DNA of 64,000 bases from Nigrospora sphaerica. Taxonomy: Eukaryota > Ascomycota > Sordariomycetes > Amphisphaeriales > Apiosporaceae. Below are positions 1 to 10,403 of this stretch, in pieces (the stretch's first letter is position 1; each line of letters opens with the position of its first letter). The stretch lies in assembly GCA_018287875.1 (NCBI GenBank), contig JAGVVL010000025.1:2728001-2792000 (forward strand), read 5' to 3'. The notes under the pieces are model-generated. The model worked only from the letters and a program-made list of their open reading frames with translations, had not been told where the DNA came from and did not search any database. The position numbers and the translations under genes are program-made.

Positions 1-1230
1 TGTGCCGCCACCCCCCTTCCTCCCCTATCCCGTCTCCTGGATAGATTTTTGCTTTTTTTCCCCTCCCCGCCAGCGTGGTTCACCCCTGGCAATGACCAGG
101 AGCCCCCGGGGGTTCGCCGACTGCAAGCATGACGTGAAAGCCAGGGGCGGGAAAGGAACGCGTAAAGCTCAGATGAAAACAACAATAAGGATATCCTTTG
201 GCTTCCCAACGGGGGCCCGATGCCGAACACGTGCGTTCTCGTAGGACATTTCCGGCGACGCTACTGTTTCTACGCCGGCCGAGCTCGGGCCCAGGAACCA
301 CACACACACAGACGGACACACCACCATCATCCGTCCGCCCAAAGTACATGGCGTCGGGAAGTCCAAAAGCACATGCCAAAAAAATCGTGAAGGGGACAAA
401 GAGTAGTGTCCGCCCGCGCCCATACGACGTGGACTCTCGAAAGGGGAGCCGCTCCTACGCAGGTACGCGCGTACGCGAAAAATCCGGGTTGGGGGGGGGG
501 GGGGCCGCGCATCGATAATAGCGGCAACCCACCAGTCCACACGTATACTAGGGACCGTCGAGTTGGAACACCCACGACGTCCCATCGCGTAGTGGCAATG
601 GTTGCCGTGCTGTGTACCACGAGAGCTTCGCGGTGAAGCCGCCCCCGCCATGCCGGGCGGTCTGGCTCGGTCCTCGATTCAGGAGCGCGGGGGGCACGCG
701 CGCGCCCGCCGGACCGACTCTCAGCACCGCCACTCTGCCTGCCCCCACGGCCGTCGCGCGTGGTCGTAATTGCGCAAACGCTTCGTCTGGGCCGCTCGAA
801 GCTTCAGACGGCGTATGGGCCGGCTTGAGAGCCTAAGATCGGTCCCGGCATAATGACGAACGCCATCACCACCACGAGACACGCTATCTATTTCAGGATG
901 AGAGGCGGGGCACCCGACACACGTCGAAGCAACCGGTGGCTGCTAAAGCTAACGTCGGCAGTTCATGATCGAGATCCATAGGGACGCCCGACGGTGAGAC
1001 GGCGTCGCCGGCGCCGAAGCATCTTGGAACATTCGCTAACGAGCTTGACGATGGCCCTAGGGGCAACTATAGCCCGAGCCTCGTGCCAGGCAACGGAAAA
1101 GATACAAAGGTACTTTTGGTATCATGGGAATTTGGTGACGCGCCGTGTACCTCTGTATCGTGTGTGCAGGAAAAGGCGTGGCGCAAAATATGGGCGCCGC
1201 CTTCGTCTTCGCATCCCAGGTCAGCTTCTC
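1..1230. other. Intergenic region, no gene supported
   Basis: Several short open frames exist on both strands, but none has a recognisable domain, they overlap each other, and composition is biased by C/T- and G-runs. A run of 14 G lies at 491-504. This stretch lies downstream of the reductase gene that ends at 1231 on the minus strand. I see no RNA gene or transposon here. Confidence 0.6.
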
Positions 1231-2982
1231 CTAACAGTCTAGCACGATACGCCCTTTGGCCCTGCTCACGCAACTCAGCATCGACTCTTTTTTCTGCTCG
1301 TCGTTCAGGGCCACCCCCTGGTGCACCACTTCGCCGCTGCAGTAGCCAACCATGCAGGTCCCGCAGTTGCCCACGAGACAGGACCCTTCGATATCGAGGC
1401 CCGCCGCCGTTAGAACCTGTAGCAATGATTTGTCCGGGGGAACATCCACCACCTGGCCCATGGACTTAATCTGGGCCTCAAACGGGTCTCCCGTCCCGGT
1501 GGCGGCCCCTCCAAAGTCCTCCAAATGTACATGGGAGGGCGGGTAGTTGAGCTTGGTCGTCAGATCCCGGCAAGCCCCTAAGAGAGCGGCTGGGCCACAG
1601 CAGTACACCCTAGTCCCGCCGGTATCCCCAAGGCCTAGATCCGGGATCACGTCTTGCAGCTGCAGTCTCTGGCCCTCGTCACGGGCGTACACCTTCGTCT
1701 TGTCTCTCGGCAGGGTTTCAAGATAAGCGGCGTCTCGCCTGCTGCGCACGGCGTAATGGAGCTCCCAGTCTTGCTGCTCGGGGCTCAACGCCCGCAGCTC
1801 GCGTATAAAGGCCGTGATGCCGATACCGCCGACAATGTATATGCTGCGGGAGCGGCCGCAGTCACGATCGGTCCCACTGGTTTGCTGACGTTCGTGCCCC
1901 TTGGCCACTCGGACAACGTCACCAACCTGGAGATGGTCGTGCAGATAACTGGAGCCACCCCGCGACCTATCATCGCGAGCTACGCCCAGCTCGAACCGTC
2001 GCATGTCCCCGGAAACAACCGAATACGCCCGAGTGAAGCTCCGCTCGGGTCCAAATTGCAAGCGCGCGTACGGGAAGCGTCCAAGCGTGGGGTTGGTGCT
2101 GGCGTCGTCTGCATCGTCCCGCTGGAGAACGAATCTTTTGATGCGTGAGGTCAGGTCCGACTTCTCCGTGAGACGGTATGTCTGCCAAGTGATAGGCAAG
2201 CGATCCCCGTTGAGCCGGCCGCTGAAATCCTCGATACCTTGAGAGAGGCGCATGCGGAACACGTCGGCAGTCTCCTGCCCGAATCCAGGAAGCCGTGTCA
2301 ACTCGGCCATGGCATCCCTGTTGTCTTTTTCTTGGTAGAGGTAGTGGAGTACCCGGGCGATGGGCCAATGGGGATTGATTCGCTCGACGAGCTCAAACGG
2401 GTCGCCCTCTTGGATATGGCCTGTCTTGAGCACGCGGTTGTGCCAGCCGGTCCTGCCCGTATTCTGGGCCATTGACGACGTCTTGCTGTACTGGAAGCGA
2501 TGGTTCAGTTTGAAGCAGGGCGATCTCGGTTGCGTGACCTGTATGACAACCTCGGAGCCGATTCGGAACTTGTCCCCGATGCAGACATTTCCCTCGTTAA
2601 GGAGAGCCGCGGATAGGTTCTCCCCAAACCCGCCAATCTTGAACAGGTGCTGGCGGTCGGGAACTTCGGTGTTCCATGCCGCATAGTGGGCCGCGCAATA
2701 CTGATGCAAGGCTCGTTCGGGGCCGCCAGCCATGACGAATTCGGACTCATCGCCCGGAATGCCCAACTCGGTCACACATACACGACCAGGCCGCGCGAGT
2801 TTGTTGATGGCAGAGCGGATCTTGACGCCGCCCAAGGGGCGGATCTTGCCCGTCCGCACGCTGAGAAGCACATCTTTGGGCGGAAGGGGAGCGACATCGA
2901 CATCGACAGGTGGCGGCGAAGCCACCGCATCCTGGCCAAGGATAAATGAGCCCATCCCTCGTTGGGAGCGTGGGCGACCCAA
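1231..2982 (-). CDS. MOSC domain - ferredoxin-reductase-type flavin/2Fe-2S fusion oxidoreductase
   Basis: Intronless frame of 583 residues. Domain order: MOSC domain (about 35-170) with its candidate sulfur-carrying cysteine C156 in the sequence PRSPCFKL; a 3-alpha-type segment (about 200-250); a ferredoxin-reductase flavin domain with RAYS at 318-321; an NAD(P)-binding part with GGIGIT at 385-390 and CCGP at 461-464; and a C-terminal plant-type 2Fe-2S domain with C535, C540, C543 and C571. Related bacterial proteins (YiiM-like MOSC and phthalate-dioxygenase-reductase families) handle molybdenum-cofactor sulfur chemistry or pass electrons from NAD(P)H through flavin to 2Fe-2S. The fusion suggests one electron-transfer enzyme; its substrate is unknown. 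A second Met at residue 10 is an alternative start. No targeting signal is obvious. The neighbouring HTH gene lies upstream on the same strand, about 320 bp away. Confidence 0.9.
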   Translation of the reverse strand: MGRPRSQRGMGSFILGQDAVASPPPVDVDVAPLPPKDVLLSVRTGKIRPLGGVKIRSAINKLARPGRVCVTELGIPGDESEFVMAGGPERALHQYCAAHYAAWNTEVPDRQHLFKIGGFGENLSAALLNEGNVCIGDKFRIGSEVVIQVTQPRSPCFKLNHRFQYSKTSSMAQNTGRTGWHNRVLKTGHIQEGDPFELVERINPHWPIARVLHYLYQEKDNRDAMAELTRLPGFGQETADVFRMRLSQGIEDFSGRLNGDRLPITWQTYRLTEKSDLTSRIKRFVLQRDDADDASTNPTLGRFPYARLQFGPERSFTRAYSVVSGDMRRFELGVARDDRSRGGSSYLHDHLQVGDVVRVAKGHERQQTSGTDRDCGRSRSIYIVGGIGITAFIRELRALSPEQQDWELHYAVRSRRDAAYLETLPRDKTKVYARDEGQRLQLQDVIPDLGLGDTGGTRVYCCGPAALLGACRDLTTKLNYPPSHVHLEDFGGAATGTGDPFEAQIKSMGQVVDVPPDKSLLQVLTAAGLDIEGSCLVGNCGTCMVGYCSGEVVHQGVALNDEQKKESMLSCVSRAKGRIVLDC

Positions 2983-3301
2983 GGGCCTAGAAGACGGAGA
3001 GTTCCACTCACAGCGGAGGGGAAGAGGCTTTTCTCCAGCTTTCGATTGCAGATGCTGGGAGTAGCAAGACGGGTTTAAAGGAGAGAGCTGCGACCACTGG
3101 GGGGGCGTATCAAAAAGGCAGTAGTGTCACAAGAAGCGGGCGGTCAACCAAGAATTGGGACAGACGTGAGGTGCAAATAGAATTGAGGAAGAGACGCGGA
3201 GGTCAGCTGCTCGTTATCATGAGCTTGCCGGATTGGCTGGGACGAGCAAGGCAGGCCCGGCGGCCAGACTCGATTGGGAAGGTGTCTCGGGGCGGAACTA
3301 G
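2983..3301. other. Intergenic spacer
   Basis: About 320 bp between two minus-strand genes. It holds the presumed promoter of the reductase gene and the 3' end of the HTH gene. No motif stands out. Confidence 0.5.
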
Positions 3302-4003
3302 CTAGGCAGCAGCAAGTTCGCTGATATCGGGCAGTTCCCGGTCGGATGCCATCTCGCTTGCGTCACTTTCGGCACCGGCATCATTGTTCGCGGCGGCCTT
3401 GGCGGCGGCGGCGGCAGCCTTAGCCTTGGATCGAGGGCGGCCGGGCCGGGGCTTGGGCTCTACGTTTCTGATGGCCAGCTTGATCTGGCTTTCAGTGTAC
3501 TTTGTGTGTTCACGGATACGTCTTTTCGTCCAGCCGGCGTCATGAAACAGGGTGAAGACGCGGATACGCTGCTCCTTAGTAAGCTGGGCCGCCCTCTCCT
3601 TCTTGGCCGGCGGTGCGGCGGGAGCGGCGACGGGCGCCGGAGGCGTGGCGGCCCAGGGTGACGTGGTCTGGTGGAAATGAGGGGGCACGGCGGGCGGGCC
3701 GGGCGGGAGAAGCGTGGCAACGGGTGGTTGAGCAAGAGGAGGAGGCGATTGGTGGTGATAGTGGGAGAAGGAGGCCGGGAGAGGTGCCGTGGATAGCGGT
3801 GGAGGCGGAGGCGGAGGAAGGACGGCTCCTGGACCGGGGCTTGGGAGGGGCCCAGTTGGGGGCAGAGCTGCTAGGGTTTGCGGAGGGTGTTCCGGGGGAG
3901 GGTGTGCCGGGGGCGAGACAGGTGTCGCTGCGGGTGCGGGCGGCGCAGGCTCGGGCTGAGGCTCCCGGTTCGGCTCGTGCTCCATGGCGGGGGAAGGAGA
4001 CAT
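3302..4003 (-). CDS. Proline-rich protein with transposase-type helix-turn-helix
   Basis: A 233-residue frame. Residues 1-130 are low-complexity Pro/Ala. Residues about 135-180 form a predicted helix-turn-helix starting near QLTKEQRIRVFTLF and containing AGWTKRRIREHT, followed by a basic RPGRPRSK motif of AT-hook type. The tail is Ala-rich then acidic. The HTH resembles the DNA-binding N-terminus of fungal Tc1/mariner-like transposases, but no DDE catalytic domain follows in this frame before the stop. A DNA-binding nuclear role is inferred. It could be a domesticated transposase fragment or an ordinary small nuclear protein. I see no intron and do not know a name for it. Confidence 0.65.
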   Translation of the reverse strand: MSPSPAMEHEPNREPQPEPAPPAPAATPVSPPAHPPPEHPPQTLAALPPTGPLPSPGPGAVLPPPPPPPLSTAPLPASFSHYHHQSPPPLAQPPVATLLPPGPPAVPPHFHQTTSPWAATPPAPVAAPAAPPAKKERAAQLTKEQRIRVFTLFHDAGWTKRRIREHTKYTESQIKLAIRNVEPKPRPGRPRSKAKAAAAAAKAAANNDAGAESDASEMASDRELPDISELAAA

Positions 4004-5458
4004 TGTGCGTCGGACGGTCCCTATCGGACGGACGATTGCCTGACTCCTGCTGAGGGAGGGAAGATCTGCCGGTTAACGCAGGAGCTACAAGTAGAAGGAT
4101 AGGGAGGGATCACGCAGACAGCGCCGGCCCGCGCGGGTGAAGCGTGGAGAGGAGCTGGAAGGGGAGGGTGAAGCTGGAACTGGAGGCCGTCGGTACCTCT
4201 GTCGCCCGTACTTGCCCTTCCAGTTCTTTGGCGCCGGGCTTTCGGGGGGCTGGTGGGGGGGGGGAGTGGAAAGAGGCTGAAAAAAAAGCTGGACGGAAGG
4301 CGGGCGGTGCGGGTGCAGGGATGCCCCTCCTTTCCGTCCAGTACGACGAGAATCGAGGTCAACCTGTTCGTAGGCACCGGGTCACCGGACTGGAAGCAGG
4401 ATGATGACGGCCAAGCCAAGTGTGCCATGACGGTGATAGCTGCGTGCCCCCCGACTACAAGCATCCAGTCACTTCTGCGTCGTCGCGGCATAGGCACCTC
4501 CGAGCCAGTGTCAGTTGTCGGCGTACGAATGCAACGACGGCACCGTTTGGTTGGCATCATGTCATCGGTCGTCCCATAGCCTCCCATCAGATGCCCAGGC
4601 GCTCCCTTGCGGGCGGCGATCAGCGCCTGCATACCCTGGGGTCCCGCGATGGATACCGGCAGCCCATTTCCAGTCAACCGCACTCACACAAGGAGCGTGT
4701 ACTACCACTACTACACAGCAGTCGCGGGTTGAATGCATCAAGGGTTTTGGAGTGCAGCAGGGCAGGCAGCTCGTTGGAGGGGTCCCTAGTACCAGCGGCC
4801 CCGCCCCCGCTCAAGCTGGCGCCGAAGGGCCAGTCGTACGACTGCCGCCTACACCCAACCTACGCCATCGTGCATCGTGTTTCCTCTTTGGATCACCACA
4901 CAGCCAAACGCTTCTCTGCTGCCCATATCGTACCACCGTCGTCCACCGGCGCCTCATGCGCAATCCTCCCCCGTCTCCCCCGTCGTCGCCTTTCGCCCGT
5001 CTCGTCGCCTCTTGCCGCCACCACGCCCGTGACCTTCCTTTCTCGTGGGCCGTCGTTTCGCCCTTCCTGCCCCGACCTCACGCCTCGCGCATCATCACAC
5101 CCGACCCCAACTGTTCCTCTTTCGCCCTGCTAGTTGGGCCATTAATACCCCGTGCGTCGCCACCCCTCCTCTCCTGTCTCCTTCCGCTTCCCCATGCTCC
5201 TCATCTGCCTTACTCCCACCCACGTCTCTTGATTGCTTGGCCAGTTCCTCTCTCTGTCTCATCACACCTGCTTCGTGTCCCGGGAGACACGGCGGGAACT
5301 TGTTCTTCGTGTAGCCAGTCTAGGGCAGCAAGCCATCAGTCAATCCGAGGTTCTCCTTCCTCCCTGGAGGCATTGTGTGCCTCCACCTACTCCATTGCTG
5401 TGACAGCCACCCATACGTCCCACGGCCGTATATAACGTGAAGACCGGACCCTCATACC
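4004..5458. other. Divergent intergenic region
   Basis: 1.45 kb between a minus-strand and a plus-strand gene, so it should hold both promoters. The stretch from about 4880 to 5400 is strongly C/T-rich, typical of fungal 5' leaders. Open frames here of up to 306 residues are Pro/Ser/Arg-rich and have no recognisable domain, so I do not call them. Confidence 0.55.
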
Positions 5459-6796
5459 ATGACCACGCAGGTATACATCCCCTACAGCCCCAAGGCAGGC
5501 CTGCCCTCGCCGACTCTGCACAAGATGTCGGATCCCAAAGAGCGCTTCTACCGTCACTTCCAGACCGAGATCACTGGTACGTGCTGAGCTGCTGTTGCTG
5601 TTGCCGCCTGTCGTTTGCCTCGTCTTGCTGACACGGCCCTCCCAGCCATCCAGGACCAGATCGAAGACCTGCCAGGCCTCTCACCCGTCGGTGGCGAGCG
5701 CCAAGACTGCATCGACACGGTACTGGCCGGCATCTCGCGCCTTTCCAACGAAGTTGCCGACGCCAAGGACTTCATCCCCGCCTACGACCAGCGAACCTAC
5801 GGGCAGGCCATCAAGGCGCTTACCGAGAAGCTGAACGAGACCACGGGCAAGTTTGCCACCAAGTCGCGCTTCCAGTTCAAGCCGAGAGCATCCAAACCTG
5901 CCCAGGGCCACGACCAGCAGCAGCCGCCCGACCCGCGCCAGATCACTCTGCAGAACCCCCTGAACCGGGCCAATGGCTCCCAGCCAGCGACGGCGAGCGG
6001 CTCTGTGCCAACAAACTACGGGAACCGCGACGGTGTCAACGTCCTGGCCGAGGCGCCCCGCGCGAACAACACCCGAGACTACAACGGCGAGATGACACGT
6101 CCGGCCAATGGCGAGGCCGATGCGGTCCGGAAGCCCAGCTTCTCGACCGCCAAGAACATCTCTATCTACGAGCAAACGGGCCTGCACATTATGCTGCCCA
6201 GTTCGGCATCGCACGCCACCTCGTCGGGCGCGCTGCAGAGCCTGGACAGGTGCGTGGTCGATATGACGGCGCCGACGTCCTCGAGCACCGGTGCCCCTTT
6301 TGCTGGGCTGGCTCTTAAGGATATCCGGCGCAGCCTGCTGCTGTGCGGGACTGTGTCGGGGCCGGTACATGTCACGGGTGTCAGAGACAGCGTCATCGTC
6401 GTGTCGGCAAGGCAGGTGCGCATGCACGAGTGCGCCAATGTGGAAGTGTATTTGCACTGCAGCAGCCATCCCATCATCGAGGACTGCTCCGACATGCGCT
6501 TTGCCCCTATTCCCCACTGCTACGTGAGTATCCTGCCCTCCCCCCCCGGATGCGAGCTCTTTGACCCAGCTCGGTTGCTGACGTACCCGAACCAGGCGTC
6601 CAAGCCGGGCGAGCTGGGTGCCGATAACCAGTGGGACCAGGTCGACGACTTCAAGTGGCTCAAGAGCGAGCCTTCGCCCAACTGGGTTGCGCTTCCCGAG
6701 GACAAGCGCATGGCCGAGGCGACATGGCGGGCGGTGCTGAGTGGTAGCCCGAGCCCGAGCACTGACGAGATACTGCGTCGGGCCGGCGTGTTATGA
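5459..6796 (+). CDS. Tubulin-binding cofactor C
   Basis: Three exons: 5459-5576, 5646-6523, 6596-6796. The introns are 69 and 72 nt with clean GT-AG ends, and joining them gives 398 residues. The N-terminal part (ERFYRHFQTEITAIQDQIEDL region) matches the helical N-domain of cofactor C. After a Gln/Pro linker comes the beta-helical C-CAP/cofactor-C domain (about 190-350), with the conserved catalytic-arginine neighbourhood QVRMHE and the ending NQWDQVDDFKWL. Known role: GTPase activator in the alpha/beta-tubulin folding complex with cofactors D and E (S. cerevisiae CIN2 family), in the cytoplasm. The start was chosen because the first exon adds the conserved helix. The gene converges on MED9, 241 bp away. 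Confidence 0.93.
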
Positions 6797-7037
6797 TGGC
6801 TGGACGCGTGGAGGGGGTGGCTTTTCGCCGTGTGTGCCACTCTAATTGTCCGATAATAAGTGATTCCTTTGGTGAAATACTACTCTTTACCGCCATTGCC
6901 GACAGGCTCGCCGTCCTGGTTTAACCGATTGGTGACTTGGTATCCCGAACGCCTATGCTTCCAGAACGATGATGTAAATGGGGCCTCGCGGGTGGTATCC
7001 CTGGTGGCCCCCCTCCCGCTTCCTGACGGCGGCGCGT

Positions 7038-7484
7038 TCACTCCTCCATGCGGTCGCCGACCTGGCCCCGCGCGGCGAACTCAATGCCCTTAATCTTGAG
7101 GTCGTCGAGGACGCGGCGCTGACGCACGATCTTGGCCTCGAGCTCGGCGATCTCGGCGTCCTGCTCGTCGGCGCTGCGGTCCATGTCGGGCAGGGTGCGG
7201 ATGGCGGCGCGGGCCTTGAGCAGTTTGTGCTTGAGGTTGTCGGTGGCGATGGGCAGGTTCTGCGGCGTGATGTCGCCGCCGGCCAGGATCTGCGAGCGCG
7301 ACGAGGGCGTAGGCGCGGCCGCCGGCGTCTGGCCCGTGGACCCGAGCCCGCCGGCGGGGGCGGCGGGCGTGCGCAGCCGCGCCAGGATGGACGACAGCTC
7401 CGTCAGGATGTCGAGGGCGTCGGGCGAGAGGCCGGCCGGCAGGGCCAGCGGCTGGTTGGGCGGCATGGTGGGCGTGGCCGACAT
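7038..7484 (-). CDS. med9: Mediator complex subunit 9
   Basis: 148 residues from the ATG at 7484. The frame is open upstream to 7682, but that extension is basic, unlike the family, and is probably 5' leader. The start region NQPLALPAGLSPDALDILTELSS and the C-terminal coiled coil (about 85-140: LPIATDNLKHKLLKAR, then EQDAEIAELEAKI) match fungal MED9. The middle is an Ala/Pro-rich linker. Known role: part of the Mediator middle module, bridging activators and RNA polymerase II in the nucleus. The gene is divergent from phosphoglycerate mutase. Confidence 0.88.
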   Translation of the reverse strand: MSATPTMPPNQPLALPAGLSPDALDILTELSSILARLRTPAAPAGGLGSTGQTPAAAPTPSSRSQILAGGDITPQNLPIATDNLKHKLLKARAAIRTLPDMDRSADEQDAEIAELEAKIVRQRRVLDDLKIKGIEFAARGQVGDRMEE

Positions 7485-8837
7485 GGTCGCCGATGAATCT
7501 GGTTGCCGTCGGCGCGAAGGGCTGAGACGGAAAGGCTGCTCGCGCGGCGGTTTTCGTTCCGGGCGGGCGGACGAGGTGGTCAGCGATGGGTGCTGGAGGT
7601 TGTAGGTCCTGCCGACGGATGAGAGGATCCGCGACGGCTTGAAGTGGTGCGGAGCCAGCGGCAAGCTCGCGCGGGAAGGCACCTCAGCCGCGTGAAAGCG
7701 AATGCGATGCAGGGCAATGCGATGCGCTGGGATGCGACGCGATGTCGGCAGTCGGACGGGTCGGGGACGTTCAGCCTCGTCGTGCGTTCCTGCTCGGACA
7801 AAGCGGCGGACGTCGGGTTACCTCGTGCAATGGATGGTAGGCAGAGTAGACGGAGGTACTACGTGGGTATCGCACAACAAGATTTTCAGCCTTGCCTCTC
7901 CCAGTCATGCGATCCCCCAGCGGCAGTAACACGATCTGGCACGACGTTTTGGCCGTTGGAATTGAAACAAACGGCTGCCCACTCGACTAGCGGTACAAGG
8001 CAGTCGTATTGAATGGATATGCGTCATGTACTTCGTACATACAGCTCGTTGACAGCCCCTCTGCAGCTCCCGCTCGGACGGAACCAAGCGAAACACGGAC
8101 AAACACCCAACGACCTCCCCCGTGAGACCCCGGCGGTCCGGCTCGCCCACCAAGGGAGCCAGAAACATGGGATTCGAGTACGATCCATCCAACAAGAATA
8201 GAAAGAAGCCAAACACACGCGCGGCCCATCCCGATGATGTGAGACTCGATGCGTGGGACCGCCTGGGCCTGAAGCAGCTTGGCAGCCACAGCCAACTGGA
8301 CGGCAAGGTACATGTACTCTATGTACCTTTTGTACCGAGTGGGTACACAGTAGACGCATCCGCCGCAGTCGGCCCTGCTACCGGGGCAATCAATGCTTTG
8401 CTACGTACGTACATGTTGTAGCTGTAGAATGAAACGGTCCTTCCCATCCAGCTACGCGATTCATCCACTTGCGACGTGCCATTCGGGGAACGTGGGAGGG
8501 CGTGGGATCCCGGAAGTCTCCTATTCGTACGACAGTCATCTCATGCTGCGTGTCGGGCCAGCCGCTTAACCCCAATGCGGCAGCCACGACGCCATAGGCT
8601 CGGTGGGAATGGAATGGATGAAATGGGACCTGGAGCGGCTGGAGAGCTCAAACGAGCCCCCCCCCACCAACCTAGCAGTTGGAACAAGAAAGCGTGGAAA
8701 GCCCCGCCATTTCTCTCTCCCTAGCTGTTGCTGCCGAGCGGCGATAAAACATCTCAACAAAGCCCCTCCGTCGTTTCTGTCCACGCAAACGACATTCTCC
8801 TCGACCTGCATCCCCCTCCCGCAAACCACCCGCCACC
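7485..8837. other. Divergent intergenic region
   Basis: 1.35 kb shared upstream region of MED9 (-) and phosphoglycerate mutase (+). It contains several GTAC-rich stretches (about 8286-8420). The mutase start has a good context (CCACCATGTCC). No further gene is supported. Confidence 0.5.
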
Positions 8838-10403
8838 ATGTCCAAGACCGACCAAAAAGCCTGCCTCATCGTCATCGACGGCTGGGGCATCCCCGGCGCC
8901 GACTCCCCCAAGGACGGCGATGCCATCACCAACGCCAACACCCCCGTCATGGACGCCCTGTGCAAGAGCGCCACCGGCTTCACGCCCCTCGAGGCCTCGT
9001 CGCTCGCCGTCGGTCTGCCCGAGGGCCTGATGGGCAACTCCGAGGTCGGCCACCTGAACATCGGCGCCGGCCGCGTCGTCTGGCAGGACGTCGTCCGCAT
9101 TGACCAGACCATCAAGAAGGGCGAGTTCGCCCAGAACGACGTCATCAAGCGCACCATCGAGGCCGCCAAGAACGGCAACGGCCGCCTGCACCTCTGCGGC
9201 CTCGTCTCCCACGGCGGCGTCCACTCCAAGCAGGAGCACCTCTACGCTCTGCTCAAGGCCGCCAAGGCCGCCGGCGTGCCCAAGGTCTTCATTCACTTCT
9301 TCGGCGACGGCCGGGACACAGACCCGAAGTCGGGCGCCGGCTACATGGAGGAGCTGGTTGAGCGCACCAAGGAGATTGGCGCCGGCCAGATCGCCACCGT
9401 CGTCGGTCGCTACTACGCCATGGACCGCGATAAGCGTTGGGAGCGCGTCGAGCTCGCCCTGAAGGGCATGGTCCTGGGCGAGGGCGAGGAGAGCAGCGAC
9501 CCCGTCCAGACGGTCAAGGAGCGCTACGAGAAGGGCGAGAACGACGAGTTCCTCAAGCCCATCATCGTCGGCGGCAAGGAGGCCCGCATCCAGGACGGCG
9601 ACGAGGTCTTCTTCTTCAACTACCGGTCGGACCGCGTGCGCCAGATCACGCAGCTCCTCGGCGACGTGGACCGCTCGCCGCGCCCCGACTTCCCCTACCC
9701 CAAGGCGCACCTGGTCACCATGACGCAGTACAAGCTCGACTACCCCTTCGAGGTGGCCTTCAAGCCCCAGGTCATGGACAACGTGCTGGCCGAGTGGCTC
9801 GGCAAGCAGGGCGTCCCGCAGGTGCACGTGGCCGAGACGGAGAAGTACGCCCACGTCACCTTCTTCTTCAACGGCGGTGTCGAGAAGGCCTTTGCCCTCG
9901 AGGAGCGCGACGAGTCGCAGGACCTCGTCCCCTCCAACAAGAGCGTGTCGACATACGACCAGGCGCCCGAGATGAGCGCGGCGGGCGTCGGCAAGCAGGT
10001 CTGCAAGCGCCTGGCCGAGCAGCGCTTCCCCTTCATCATGAACAACTTTGCCCCGCCCGACATGGTGGGCCACACGGGTGTCTACGAGGCCGCCATTGTC
10101 GGCTGCGAGGCCACGGACAAGGCCATTGGCGAGATCCTCGAGGCGTGCAAGAAGGAGAACTACATCCTCTTCATCACTGCCGACCACGGCAACGCCGAGG
10201 AGATGAAGTTCGCCGACGGCAAGCCCAAGACGTCGCACACGACCAACAAGGTGCCCTTCATCATGGCCAACGCGCCCGAGGGCTGGAGCCTGGAGCAGGG
10301 CGACGAGGGCGTGCTGGGCGACGTCGCCCCTACGTTGCTGGCCGCCATGGGCCTGCCCCAGCCCGCGGAGATGACGGGCAAGAGCCTGTTGGTCAAGGCG
10401 TAG
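8838..10403 (+). CDS. gpmI: 2,3-bisphosphoglycerate-independent phosphoglycerate mutase
   Basis: Single exon, 521 residues, full length for the family. It interconverts 3- and 2-phosphoglycerate in glycolysis and gluconeogenesis in the cytosol through a phosphoserine and two Mn ions. Visible motifs: the metal-binding start IVIDGWG (D14), the phosphorylated serine S68 in GNSEVGHLN, HGGVHS, the DGRDTDP loop, FFNYRSDR, NFAPPDMVGHTG, and the C-terminal TADHGNAEEM metal site. Filamentous fungi use this cofactor-independent enzyme, unlike S. cerevisiae. Codon use is strongly biased to C/G at third positions, fitting high expression. An antisense open frame of 494 codons across it is a composition artefact. 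Confidence 0.97.
   Translation: MSKTDQKACLIVIDGWGIPGADSPKDGDAITNANTPVMDALCKSATGFTPLEASSLAVGLPEGLMGNSEVGHLNIGAGRVVWQDVVRIDQTIKKGEFAQNDVIKRTIEAAKNGNGRLHLCGLVSHGGVHSKQEHLYALLKAAKAAGVPKVFIHFFGDGRDTDPKSGAGYMEELVERTKEIGAGQIATVVGRYYAMDRDKRWERVELALKGMVLGEGEESSDPVQTVKERYEKGENDEFLKPIIVGGKEARIQDGDEVFFFNYRSDRVRQITQLLGDVDRSPRPDFPYPKAHLVTMTQYKLDYPFEVAFKPQVMDNVLAEWLGKQGVPQVHVAETEKYAHVTFFFNGGVEKAFALEERDESQDLVPSNKSVSTYDQAPEMSAAGVGKQVCKRLAEQRFPFIMNNFAPPDMVGHTGVYEAAIVGCEATDKAIGEILEACKKENYILFITADHGNAEEMKFADGKPKTSHTTNKVPFIMANAPEGWSLEQGDEGVLGDVAPTLLAAMGLPQPAEMTGKSLLVKA

Noticed and set aside
4420..5435. Open frames of 237 and 306 codons upstream of cofactor C
   Set aside because: Ser/Pro/Arg/His-rich translations of a pyrimidine-rich leader, with no domain, overlapping each other in different frames.
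8754..10238. 494-codon minus-strand frame over phosphoglycerate mutase
   Set aside because: Extreme GC at third positions suppresses antisense stops; the sense strand has all enzyme motifs.
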